NCBI GenBank assembly: GCA_900548205.1
Contig: URJS01000093.1
Coordinates: 1 to 7,208, forward strand
Origin: an uncultured Roseburia sp.
GTDB lineage: Bacteria; Bacillota; Clostridia; Lachnospirales; Lachnospiraceae
Reading direction: 5' to 3'
Length of the DNA stretch: 7,208 nt
The translations under genes and the position numbers were made by a program. Positions 1 through 6,873 of this stretch are shown one piece after another; within the stretch, counting starts at the first letter, position 1, and each line of letters opens with the position of its first letter. The notes under the pieces are model-generated. The model searched no databases and was not told the origin of the DNA. It saw only the letters and a list, made by a program, of their open reading frames with translations.

Positions 1-2
1 TA

Positions 3-58
3 AAGAGGGGCTACAAGTTTGTGTTGAGCTCCAGAGACATGATTGAACTAGGTACCAG
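3..58 (+). other. Possible out-of-frame upstream part of the GH29 gene
   Basis: A second frame is open from position 3 to a TGA at 81-83 and reads ...SSRDMIELGTS... up to about 57. If one base were missing near 56-58, this frame would join the fucosidase frame as ELGT followed by PLFAPDALN. That resembles the family pattern of an E-x-G-x-G-T-E segment just before the L-F-x-P-x-x-L-N/D-x-D-Q-W segment. Against this, the HFGxNT motif that should sit about ten residues earlier is not visible, so the first bases could instead be foreign or poor-quality sequence. Confidence 0.35.
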
Positions 59-1318
59 CCTCTGTTTGCTCCGGACGCACTGAATGCTGATCAGTGGGTC
101 GCGGCTGTCAAAAGCGCCGGAATGAAGGCGCTGCTGTTGACCTGTAAGCACCATGACGGTTTTTGTCTGTGGCAGAGTGCGTATACGGAGCACAGTGTGA
201 AAAACAGTCCGTGGAAAGACGGCAAGGGCGATGTGGTTTTGGAGATCGCCGAGGCATGCAGGCGCGCAGGCATCTTGTTTGGCGTTTATCTTTCGCCGTG
301 GGATCGCCACGACAAACGTTATGGAAGCGGCAGGGAATATGATGATTATTTTGTAGATCAGCTGACGGAGCTTGCGTCAAATTATGGTGAAATTTTTTGT
401 TTTTGGTTTGACGGAGCCTGCGGTGAGGGGCCAAACGGAAAGAAGCAGGTGTACGATTGGGAGAGATACTACGACGTGATCCGCAGGCTGCAGCCGAATG
501 CCGTGATCAACATCTGCGGACCGGATGTACGCTGGTGCGGAAATGAGGCGGGACATTGCAGAAAGAGTGAATGGAGCGTTGTTCCTGCACAGCTGCGCGA
601 TGCCGAGCGTATAGCAGCGAAATCACAGCAATCGGATGACGGGGAATTTTCCAGGAAATATGACAGTCAGGACGAAGATTTAGGCAGTCGTGAGGCGATC
701 GGAAATGTGCAGGAATTAGTCTGGTATCCCGCGGAGGTAGACACCTCGATCAGAACAGGATGGTTTTATCATCCGGCGGAAGATGACAGCGTGCGTACAG
801 CAGACGAATTGTTTGACATTTATTTGCATGCGGTTGGGGCAAATGCCGGGCTTTTGCTTAATGTGCCGCCGGATACGCATGGTCTGATCGCTGCGCCGGA
901 TTGTACCAGCCTGAAAGAATTGGGGGAGCGGATACGAGCGATGTTTGCGCATGAGGTAACAGACCAGGCAGAGCTTGCTGTCACATCAGCCCATCCGCAG
1001 CATCCGATCATACTGGCGGCAGACGCACATAACGATACTTATTGGCAGGCAGGAAGCGGGCAGGAGAAAAATACCATTACGCTGCAGTTTCAAGCTGCAA
1101 GGGAAATTTCCTGCGTCGTTTTGGGAGAGTATCTGCCTGTGGGACAGCGGATTGAAGGCGGAGAAATTCTGGCAGATGGAAATAAGATAGCGGAATTTAC
1201 GGTCGTTGGTCATAAACGAATCTGCAGGTTTCCGTCTGTTCGGGTAAGAAAGCTGGAGATAAAGATCACATCCGCAAGAACAGAGCCTACGTTACGTCTG
1301 CTGGCAGTTTACCGGTAG
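47..1318 (+). CDS. Alpha-L-fucosidase, GH29 (GH29-B-like), 5' end missing or frameshifted
   Basis: This gene encodes a retaining exo-alpha-L-fucosidase that removes terminal fucose from glycans. The frame is open from 47 (in-frame TGA at 44-46) to TAG at 1316-1318. The first ATG is at 122, but family-like sequence begins before it (LFAPDALNADQWV, about 62-100), so 122 is not the natural start. Numbering from that ATG, TCKHHDGFCLW (7-17) is the sugar-binding His block, VKNSPWKDGKGDVV and VYLSPWDRH are typical of the family, WFDG carries the likely nucleophile D97, and RWCGNEAG carries the likely acid/base E142. The 45-residue spacing agrees with the Asp/Glu pair I recall for the bifidobacterial GH29-B enzyme AfcB, which favours alpha-1,3/1,4 linkages. 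Residues from about 300 form a beta-rich C-terminal domain that appears complete. About 50-60 N-terminal residues, including the HFGxNT segment, are not recognisable in this frame. No signal peptide can be judged. Family call is firm; whether the gene is intact in the organism is uncertain. Confidence 0.88.
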   Translation, partial: TRYQPLFAPDALNADQWVAAVKSAGMKALLLTCKHHDGFCLWQSAYTEHSVKNSPWKDGKGDVVLEIAEACRRAGILFGVYLSPWDRHDKRYGSGREYDDYFVDQLTELASNYGEIFCFWFDGACGEGPNGKKQVYDWERYYDVIRRLQPNAVINICGPDVRWCGNEAGHCRKSEWSVVPAQLRDAERIAAKSQQSDDGEFSRKYDSQDEDLGSREAIGNVQELVWYPAEVDTSIRTGWFYHPAEDDSVRTADELFDIYLHAVGANAGLLLNVPPDTHGLIAAPDCTSLKELGERIRAMFAHEVTDQAELAVTSAHPQHPIILAADAHNDTYWQAGSGQEKNTITLQFQAAREISCVVLGEYLPVGQRIEGGEILADGNKIAEFTVVGHKRICRFPSVRVRKLEIKITSARTEPTLRLLAVYR

Positions 1319-1379
1319 AGCTTTGAGTGCCTTGGATTTCCGTGTTGTGAAATAAAACGCCTGTACGCAAGGGAACGCC

Positions 1380-1408
1380 TTGACTTTCCACATGTTCCAT
1401 GCTACCCT
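1380..1408 (+). promoter_or_regulatory. Candidate sigma-A promoter for the T-box/metG transcript
   Basis: TTGACT (1380-1385) and TACCCT (1403-1408) are separated by exactly 17 bases. The -35 matches 5 of 6 consensus positions, but the -10 only about 3 of 6. The predicted start near 1415 would place the whole T-box leader inside the transcript. The stretch 1319-1379 between the fucosidase stop and this site shows no clear intrinsic terminator, so read-through from the fucosidase cannot be excluded. Confidence 0.45.
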
Positions 1409-1429
1409 TAGAAAAGCTGATAGACATAA

Positions 1430-1838
1430 ACACGGAGAAAAAGAGAGTACGCATATCGAAGCTTTACAGAGAGATTTCCGGCTGCCTGTGGGAGTACAGA
1501 AGGCTTGTGCACGGGGCAGTTTGCTGAGAGGAAATGAGTGTGGATAGGCGGAAGATGGCTTTGGAGTGGCGGAGATGAACCTTCGTTTGCCGCCGGTATA
1601 GAAATGCCGGAGGATGAGAAGGATAAGCTTCGACGGGACCGCCTGTTACAGCGGAGAATATGGAAGTGATGCAGGGATGGCTGACCGGGTGCGGGGCAGT
1701 TGTGTTTTTCTTGTATACAGAGATATTCATGGAGGCACGGACTGTGAGGTTCGGGCAAAAGGAAGTGGTAGCACGGGAGAACTCCCGTCTTCCGGAAAAT
1801 GGGCGATAACGTCTGCTTTCCGGAGGGCGGGATTTTTT
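1430..1838 (+). ncRNA. T-box riboswitch leader of metG (tRNA-Met sensing)
   Basis: This is an untranslated leader that senses uncharged tRNA and lets transcription continue into metG when methionyl-tRNA is scarce. The 3' part is clear. GGAAG (1761-1765) pairs with CTTCC (1789-1793), ACGGGAG (1773-1779) pairs with CTCCCGT (1782-1788), and the bulge between them is TGGTAGC (1766-1772). The TGGT in that bulge would pair with a tRNA 3' end of A73-CCA, as expected for tRNA-Met. The competing terminator is at 1784-1838. In the 5' part, AGTA (1446-1449), AGAGAG (1469-1474) and the pair AAGCTTT (1459-1465)/AAGGCTT (1500-1506) look like Stem I elements. The candidate specifier is ATG at 1534-1536 in the context GGAAATGA. 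Internal hairpins include CCGGTAT/ATGCCGG (1593-1599/1604-1610) and GAATAT/ATATTC (1656-1661/1723-1728). The specifier assignment and the 5' boundary are tentative; the leader is longer than a usual T-box. Confidence 0.85.
1784..1838 (+). terminator. T-box-controlled intrinsic terminator ahead of metG
   Basis: CCCGTCTTCCGGAAA (1784-1798) pairs with TTTCCGGAGGGCGGG (1817-1831) over 15 positions with two G-U pairs. The loop is 18 bases, and the stem is followed by a run of six T (1833-1838). Its 5' arm shares CCCGT and CTTCC with the antiterminator helix at 1761-1793, so the two structures exclude each other. This is the classic T-box decision switch. Confidence 0.9.
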
Positions 1839-1856
1839 ATTGAAGGAGGAAGTATT

Positions 1857-3854
1857 ATGAGCGAGAAAGGAAAGTATTATATGACCACGGCGATTGCCTA
1901 CACATCGGGCAAGCCGCACATCGGCAACACCTATGAGATCGTGCTTGCGGATGCGATCGCGCGCTACAAGAGGGCAGAGGGCTATGACGTTTATTTCCAG
2001 ACGGGAACAGACGAGCACGGACAGAAGATTCAGGAGAAAGCCGAGAAGGTCGGGATCACACCGAAGGAATATGTGGACAATGTGGCGGGGGAGGTCCAGC
2101 GCATCTGGGATTTGATGAATACCTCCTATGACAGCTTTGTCCGCACGACAGACACGGATCATGAGCAGCAGGTGCAGAAGATTTTTAAGAAGCTGTATGA
2201 CAAGGGCGACATCTATAAGGGGGCGTACGAAGGACTTTACTGCACGCCGTGTGAATCCTTCTGGACGGAATCGCAGCTTGTGGACGGCAAGTGCCCGGAC
2301 TGCGGCAGAGAGGTTCAGCCGGCGAAGGAGGAGGCATACTTCTTTCAAATGAGTAAATATGCCGACCGCCTGATCGAGCATATCAACACGCATCCCGAGT
2401 TTATTCAGCCTGTCTCAAGAAAAAATGAGATGATGAACAACTTTTTGCTGCCGGGGCTGCAGGACCTTTGTGTTTCAAGAACTTCATTTTCATGGGGGAT
2501 TCCGGTAGACTTTGATCCGAAGCATGTTGTGTATGTATGGCTGGATGCACTGACCAACTATATCACAAAAATTGGGTTTGACCCGGAGGGTGATTCCTCG
2601 GGATTATTTAAAAAGAACTGGCCCGCGGATCTGCATCTGATCGGAAAGGACATTGTCCGTTTTCACACGATTTACTGGCCGATTTTCCTGATGGCGTTAG
2701 ACCTGCCGCTGCCGAAGCAGGTATTTGGTCATCCGTGGCTGCTTCAGGGCGGAGATAAGATGAGCAAGTCCAAAGGAAACGTGATCTATGCGGACGATAT
2801 GGTAAATTTATTTGGTGTGGATGCGACCCGTTATTTTGTGCTGCATGAGATGCCGTTTGAAAATGACGGTATCATCACATGGGAGCTTGTCATCGAGCGT
2901 TTTAATTCCGATCTTGCCAATATTTTAGGAAATCTGGTGAACCGCACCGTTTCTATGAGCAACAAATATTTTGGCGGAGTGGTTTCCTGCACGGGAGTGA
3001 CGGATGCCGTGGATGATGACCTAAAGGCAGTTGTGACGGGTGCGCGCGATAAGGTCGCGAAGAAGATGGCGGATTTGCATGTTGCGGATGCTATTTCCGA
3101 GGTGTTTGCCGTATTCCGCCGCTGCAACAAATATATTGATGAGACAGAGCCGTGGGTGCTTGCCAAGGACGAGGCGCATGAAAAGCGTCTTGGTGAGGTC
3201 CTCTATAATCTGGCGGAGTCCATTACGATCGGAGCGTCTCTGCTTGAGAGCTTCCTGCCGGAGACAGCGGAAAAGATTGCCGGACAGCTGAATACGAAGC
3301 TGAGGAGCTTTGAGGAATTAGACAGATTCGGACTTTACGAGAGTGGAAATAAGGTTGTGGAAAAGCCGGAAATTTTATTTGCACGTCTGGATGCAAAGGA
3401 GGTTCTGCCAAAGGTCGAGGAGATCCAGGCAGCGCAGAAAAAGGAATTTGAGGAGGAGCAGCGTGCGCTCGGCGAGCTGCCGGAGGAGACGGCGGAAGCA
3501 GAGGAAGTGATCGACATTGAGCCGAAGGAGGAAATTGCCTACGATGATTTTATGAAAATGCAGTTTCAGGTCGGCGAGATCATTGCCTGCGAGGCGGTAG
3601 AGAAATCAAAGAAGCTGCTTTGCTCACAGGTGAAGATCGGAAGTCAGGTAAAGCAGATCGTCTCCGGTATTCGTAAATATTATACGCCGGAGGAGATGGT
3701 CGGCAAGAAGGTCATGGTGCTTGTGAATTTAAAGCCCGCGAAGCTGGCGGGTGTTCTCTCGGAGGGGATGCTGCTGTGTGCCGAGGATGCAGAGGGCAAT
3801 CTGGCACTGATGACGCCGGAGAAGAAGATGCCGTCGGGTGCGGAAATCTGTTGA
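1857..3854 (+). CDS. metG: Methionyl-tRNA synthetase (MetRS)
   Basis: Cytosolic class I synthetase that charges tRNA-Met with methionine; 665 residues, usual for the long form. The Rossmann catalytic core holds the HIGH-type motif HIGN (21-24) and the KMSKS motif (301-305). A zinc knuckle is formed by C129-x2-C132 and C146-x2-C149 inside the connective domain. The anticodon-binding helical domain follows, then a Glu-rich linker of about 35 residues (near 525-560), then a C-terminal Trbp111/EMAP-like tRNA-binding domain from about 562. I chose ATG 1857 because AAGGAGGA lies at 1843-1850, six bases upstream. The longer open frame back to 1614 would run through the T-box leader and its terminator and is not coding. 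Expression is very probably controlled by that T-box. The SDR gene begins 76 bases after the stop with no obvious terminator between. Confidence 0.98.
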   Translation: MSEKGKYYMTTAIAYTSGKPHIGNTYEIVLADAIARYKRAEGYDVYFQTGTDEHGQKIQEKAEKVGITPKEYVDNVAGEVQRIWDLMNTSYDSFVRTTDTDHEQQVQKIFKKLYDKGDIYKGAYEGLYCTPCESFWTESQLVDGKCPDCGREVQPAKEEAYFFQMSKYADRLIEHINTHPEFIQPVSRKNEMMNNFLLPGLQDLCVSRTSFSWGIPVDFDPKHVVYVWLDALTNYITKIGFDPEGDSSGLFKKNWPADLHLIGKDIVRFHTIYWPIFLMALDLPLPKQVFGHPWLLQGGDKMSKSKGNVIYADDMVNLFGVDATRYFVLHEMPFENDGIITWELVIERFNSDLANILGNLVNRTVSMSNKYFGGVVSCTGVTDAVDDDLKAVVTGARDKVAKKMADLHVADAISEVFAVFRRCNKYIDETEPWVLAKDEAHEKRLGEVLYNLAESITIGASLLESFLPETAEKIAGQLNTKLRSFEELDRFGLYESGNKVVEKPEILFARLDAKEVLPKVEEIQAAQKKEFEEEQRALGELPEETAEAEEVIDIEPKEEIAYDDFMKMQFQVGEIIACEAVEKSKKLLCSQVKIGSQVKQIVSGIRKYYTPEEMVGKKVMVLVNLKPAKLAGVLSEGMLLCAEDAEGNLALMTPEKKMPSGAEIC

Positions 3855-3930
3855 GAATATGGAATTTCGGCACTTGCGCAGAAAAACGGAAAAGCTGTAG
3901 GATGTAAGCAAAAGATCGGAGGGTGTTTTG

Positions 3931-4677
3931 ATGAGATTAAAGGATAAAGTAACAATTATAACAGGAGGCAGCCGGGGAATTGGCTTTGCAACTGCGGAAA
4001 AATTTCTGGAGGAGGGAGCGATCGTGATCGTGGCAGCCAGCTCACGGGAGAACGCCGATAAGGCAGCCGCGTCATTAAAGGAAAAATATCCTGCTGCAAA
4101 GGTAGACGGCATCAGTCCTGATTTATCCAGTCTGGAGTCTGTACGGGAGGCTTTTGGAGAATGCGTGAAAAAATACGGGCATATCGACGTGCTTATTAAC
4201 AATGCAGGGATCTCGGAAAGCACGCCGTTTGCTCAGTACACCGAGGAAGTTTTTGATAAGGTCATGGATTTGAATGTCAAGGGAGTTTTTCATGCGACGC
4301 ATGCGGCAAGCGAGTATATGACACAGCGCGGCGAGGGAGTAATTTTATCAACCTCGTCGATGGTCAGTATCTCGGGGCAGCCGAGTGGGTTTGCATATCC
4401 GGCTTCTAAATTTGCAGTCAATGGGCTGACGGTTTCTTTGGCGCGCGAGCTTGGCCCGAAGGGGATCCGTGTCAATGCGGTGGCTCCGGGGATCACGGAG
4501 ACGGATATGATGAAGGCTGTTCCAAAGGAAGTGATCGAGCCTATGATCCGGAAAATTCCATTGGGCAGACTGGGAAAACCGGAAGATATTGCAAACGCAT
4601 TTGTATTCTTAGCGTCTGACGAGGCGTCCTATATTACGGGCGTTGTATTAAGTGTGGACGGCATGGCAAGAGTTTAA
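3931..4677 (+). CDS. SDR-family NAD(P)-dependent oxidoreductase (FabG/BaiA-like)
   Basis: Classical short-chain dehydrogenase/reductase of 248 residues that interconverts a hydroxyl and a keto group; the substrate is not readable from sequence. The cofactor motif TGGSRGIG is at 11-18 and NNAG at 90-93. The catalytic tetrad is probably N115, S143, Y156 and K160 (YPASK), with Y minus S equal to 13 as in FabG. The C-terminal GxxLSVDGMARV ending is family-typical. The overall pattern recalls BaiA bile-acid 3-alpha-hydroxysteroid dehydrogenases (KVTIITGG.RGIGFA, NNAGI, GYPASK or AYPASK, FLASD.AS.IT). However, the residue aligned to the acidic NAD-selecting Glu of BaiA is Ser37, followed by Arg39, so NADP(H) is more likely; this is inference. 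ATG 3931 is preferred over TTG 3928 because GGAGGG (3918-3923) is then seven bases upstream. No separate promoter is evident, so it may be co-transcribed with metG. Confidence 0.93.
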   Translation: MRLKDKVTIITGGSRGIGFATAEKFLEEGAIVIVAASSRENADKAAASLKEKYPAAKVDGISPDLSSLESVREAFGECVKKYGHIDVLINNAGISESTPFAQYTEEVFDKVMDLNVKGVFHATHAASEYMTQRGEGVILSTSSMVSISGQPSGFAYPASKFAVNGLTVSLARELGPKGIRVNAVAPGITETDMMKAVPKEVIEPMIRKIPLGRLGKPEDIANAFVFLASDEASYITGVVLSVDGMARV

Positions 4678-4706
4678 GAAAAGTGGGATCGAATGATGCG
4701 ACATGT

Positions 4707-4748
4707 ACAATCCCCCGCAGGCAAAGAATCATGCTTGCGGGGGATTGT
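4707..4748. terminator. Hairpin between convergent genes (probable bidirectional terminator)
   Basis: ACAATCCCCCGCAGGC (4707-4722) pairs with GCTTGCGGGGGATTGT (4733-4748) over 16 positions with one G-U pair, and the loop is ten bases. It lies 29 bases after the SDR stop and 10 bases after the ROK kinase stop on the other strand. Neither side has a good T-run directly after the stem, so termination efficiency is uncertain. Position and stem strength still favour a shared terminator. Confidence 0.75.
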
Positions 4749-4758
4749 GCTGCAAAGA

Positions 4759-5640
4759 TCACATTGTGTCAGATTGGCAGAGATAGTAGATCCCTAAAAG
4801 CCCGGCGGAATTTCCAAGCTGTGCCGGAAGTATTTTTACATGGGCAAAGCTTGGCATGATGTGCGCCGGAAGCCTTCGGTTGATTTCTTCTGTGATATAG
4901 GGCTGTGCCATGATACCGCCGCCAAGCACGATGCATGCCGGATTAAAAATATGGATCAGGGTAGACAGACCTAAAAGAATTTCATCAATCCAAGTATCGA
5001 CAAGCTTTTTTACGGCGGTCTCTGAAATACGCTCGAAGATCAGTCTGCCATTGGTGAGCGAGGCATCGAGGCGTCCGGCTGCCTGAACCAGAGCTGTCGT
5101 AGAGGCAAAGCGCTCATAGCAGCCGTCAAAGACGTCCGATCCGGCAAGATTGACAGAGCCGTGTGTTACGATTCCGCCGAATTCTCCTGCGGAAAAGGAC
5201 GAGCCGTGAAAAATAGCTTTGTCTTGAACGATCGCTCCGCCGACGCCTGTTCCGTAGGTCAGGCAGAGGAAAGAGTCATAGTCCCTGCCTGCGCCGTAGG
5301 CAGCCTCGCCGATCGCGGCTGCATTTACATCATTTTCCACCATAACAGGCACATGAAAACGCGCGGACAGCTCCTTTCTTAATTCCATTCCCGTATAATT
5401 GGGGATATTGCTGTTCGCATAGATGATGCTTCCTGTTTGGGCATTCACCTGTCCGGCAGTGCTGATGCCGATGGCGTCAAAGTCCTGTTCCTTCTCGATA
5501 AGCGATATTAATCGCTGCAGGATATGTGGGCCTCCGCGCTTTGCTTCGGTAGGTATTTCGTTTAAATTCGTAAGAACTCCGTTTTCACAGCGTCCGTATT
5601 TTATGGAGGTACCTCCGACGTCAAATACCAATGCTTTCAT
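4759..5640 (-). CDS. ROK-family sugar kinase, probable N-acetylmannosamine kinase (NanK-like)
   Basis: ATP-dependent sugar kinase of 293 residues. The phosphate-binding DVGGTSIKYG is at 7-16. The catalytic base is likely D104 in ENDVN (102-106). The second nucleotide loop is YGTGVGGAIV (129-138), and LGGGI (239-243) is the C-terminal adenosine motif. Context as third gene after nanE and a yhcH-family gene suggests it phosphorylates ManNAc to ManNAc-6-P, the NanE substrate. Specificity is inferred from neighbours; glucokinase or another ROK activity is possible. The ROK zinc motif is largely lost: the usual GE-x-GH reads GEFGG (152-156, His replaced by Gly), the CxCG block is absent, and only GCYE (173-176) remains. 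Some NanK proteins, such as the fusobacterial one as I recall, also lack zinc. The start ATG is supported by AAGGAA seven bases upstream (5648-5653). It follows the yhcH-family gene by 45 bases and ends the operon. Confidence 0.88.
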   Translation of the reverse strand: MKALVFDVGGTSIKYGRCENGVLTNLNEIPTEAKRGGPHILQRLISLIEKEQDFDAIGISTAGQVNAQTGSIIYANSNIPNYTGMELRKELSARFHVPVMVENDVNAAAIGEAAYGAGRDYDSFLCLTYGTGVGGAIVQDKAIFHGSSFSAGEFGGIVTHGSVNLAGSDVFDGCYERFASTTALVQAAGRLDASLTNGRLIFERISETAVKKLVDTWIDEILLGLSTLIHIFNPACIVLGGGIMAQPYITEEINRRLPAHIMPSFAHVKILPAQLGNSAGLLGIYYLCQSDTM

Positions 5641-5685
5641 AGAATCGTTCCTTTCCCTCGTGACAGACGACAGGGAATCGTCTGT

Positions 5686-6135
5686 TTAGATATGTACTTT
5701 TACGACGCATTTTTTCAGAAAAATATCTTCTTGTGCGGCAACGCCCGGTTTGTGCGGTTCCCCTGCCATGCAAATGATAAAGTTTCCGACGCCCATCGTA
5801 CAGGACGCAAGCGGTTTGCAGCTTACCGTTCCAAAATCTGTTTCTTCCTGATAGGACTCTGTCTGCATGGATGCGGCATCGCCGATCTCAATGAGCTCCG
5901 TGCCGATCAAATCAATCTGGATATCCATATAATTTTTGTGGATTTCAAATTTCTTTTCTGAGGAAGGAGCCGCGGACGCCTCCATGACATTCAGAAAAAC
6001 ATTATCGCCGTCTATCACGGTCTTTCCCATAGGAAGACTGTTTAGGTCATGTGAGGCGAGATAAGTGAGCGCAGTGTCCAAATTTTTGCAAAACCCGAGA
6101 TAGGACGTCAGGTTTGATAGTTTATCGTAGATCAT
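5686..6135 (-). CDS. YhcH/YjgK/YiaL family protein (NanQ-type sialic acid anomerase)
   Basis: Small cytosolic beta-barrel protein of 149 residues, the usual size for the DUF386/YhcH family. The conserved EIHKNYMDIQ (64-73), EPHKP (126-130) and terminal KVHI (146-149) supply His66, His128 and His148, the probable metal ligands, with Asp71 and Gln73 nearby. The E. coli member YhcH sits in the nan operon and has been reported to speed the interconversion of sialic acid anomers (NanQ). Other members go with different sugars, so the exact substrate here rests on the nanE neighbour. Its ribosome binding site AGGAGGG (6139-6145, read on the minus strand) is three bases before ATG and overlaps the nanE stop codon, which indicates tight co-expression, probably with translational coupling. 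Confidence 0.9.
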   Translation of the reverse strand: MIYDKLSNLTSYLGFCKNLDTALTYLASHDLNSLPMGKTVIDGDNVFLNVMEASAAPSSEKKFEIHKNYMDIQIDLIGTELIEIGDAASMQTESYQEETDFGTVSCKPLASCTMGVGNFIICMAGEPHKPGVAAQEDIFLKKCVVKVHI

Positions 6136-6143
6136 AGTCCCTC

Positions 6144-6842
6144 CTATTGGATTCCATGGTAAAAGCGTGCTGCAATCTCCAGCGGTCTTGTAATGGCGCC
6201 GCCTACAACGATCGCGTGAACACCTGTGGCAAGCATCTCCTTCGCCTGCTGCGGGGAATGGATTTTTCCCTCTGCAATGACGGGGATGGAAACCTGCTCT
6301 GCGAGGCTTTTCGCAAGCGCAAAGTCCGGTCCTTCTGTCTGTCTGGAGAAGGGGGTATACCCGCTCATCGTAGTGCCGACAATGTCAACGCCGCATTTCC
6401 ATGCGTTTAAGCCTTCTTCCAGAGTAGAAATATCAGCCATCAGCGCAATATCTGGGTATTTGTCCTTGATCCTGGCAATAAATTCATTGACGCTCAGACC
6501 GTCGCCTCTTTTTAAGCCGGTGCAGTCCAAAGCGACAATATCGGATTCGACGGCAACCAACTCGTCAATTTCCTGCATGGTCGGCGTGATATAGGAATCA
6601 AAGCCTTCATATTTGCGCTTGATCAGCCCGATGACAGGAAGTCCTGTTTTTTCCTTAATGGCAGCCACATCTCTGACGCTGCTGGTGCGGATGCATTTTG
6701 CGCCCGCCTGCTTTGCGGCTTGCGCCATAAAAGGCATCAGGGACATCGCCTCACAGTAGAGCGGCTCGTCAGGAAGCGCCTGACAGGAGACGACGATTGA
6801 GTGATAAATTGCATCCAGTATCTCGTTCAGATTCATTTTCAT
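6144..6842 (-). CDS. nanE: N-acetylmannosamine-6-phosphate 2-epimerase
   Basis: TIM-barrel epimerase of 232 residues that converts ManNAc-6-P to GlcNAc-6-P, linking sialic acid breakdown to amino-sugar metabolism. Family motifs run in order: VSCQALPDEPL (18-28), GLIKRKY (72-78), ITPTMQEI (85-92), ALDCT (104-108), MADIST (135-140), GYT (161-163), VIAEGKIHSP (188-197) and VVGGAITRP (212-220). K75 and E191 fit the catalytic Lys/Glu pair described for Clostridium perfringens NanE (K66/E180 as I recall). ATG 6842 is preferred: AAAGGA (6852-6857 on the minus strand) lies nine bases upstream. A second ATG two codons in would be 15 bases away. It is the first gene of the operon, and its stop is inside the ribosome binding site of the next gene. 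Confidence 0.96.
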   Translation of the reverse strand: MKMNLNEILDAIYHSIVVSCQALPDEPLYCEAMSLMPFMAQAAKQAGAKCIRTSSVRDVAAIKEKTGLPVIGLIKRKYEGFDSYITPTMQEIDELVAVESDIVALDCTGLKRGDGLSVNEFIARIKDKYPDIALMADISTLEEGLNAWKCGVDIVGTTMSGYTPFSRQTEGPDFALAKSLAEQVSIPVIAEGKIHSPQQAKEMLATGVHAIVVGGAITRPLEIAARFYHGIQ

Positions 6843-6873
6843 AACAAAAGATCCTTTCTGATTTTAATAAATT

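Noticed and set aside
1614..1856. An 81-residue N-terminal extension of MetG in the same frame
   Set aside because: It would cross the T-box antiterminator and terminator, has no ribosome binding site and no family match. ATG 1857 has an ideal AAGGAGGA six bases upstream.
1464..2393. A 309-codon open frame on the minus strand
   Set aside because: It overlaps the T-box leader and the start of metG antisense, and its translation is rich in Arg, His and Pro with no recognisable domain. It is a shadow of the metG strand.
3855..3945. Protein-like sequence continuing in the metG frame after its stop codon
   Set aside because: It looked like a possible readthrough tail, but MetRS already ends with a complete tRNA-binding domain and the stretch contains the SDR ribosome binding site.
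3729..4223. A 164-codon minus-strand open frame spanning the metG end and SDR start
   Set aside because: It lies antisense to two well-supported genes and shows no motif or ribosome binding site.
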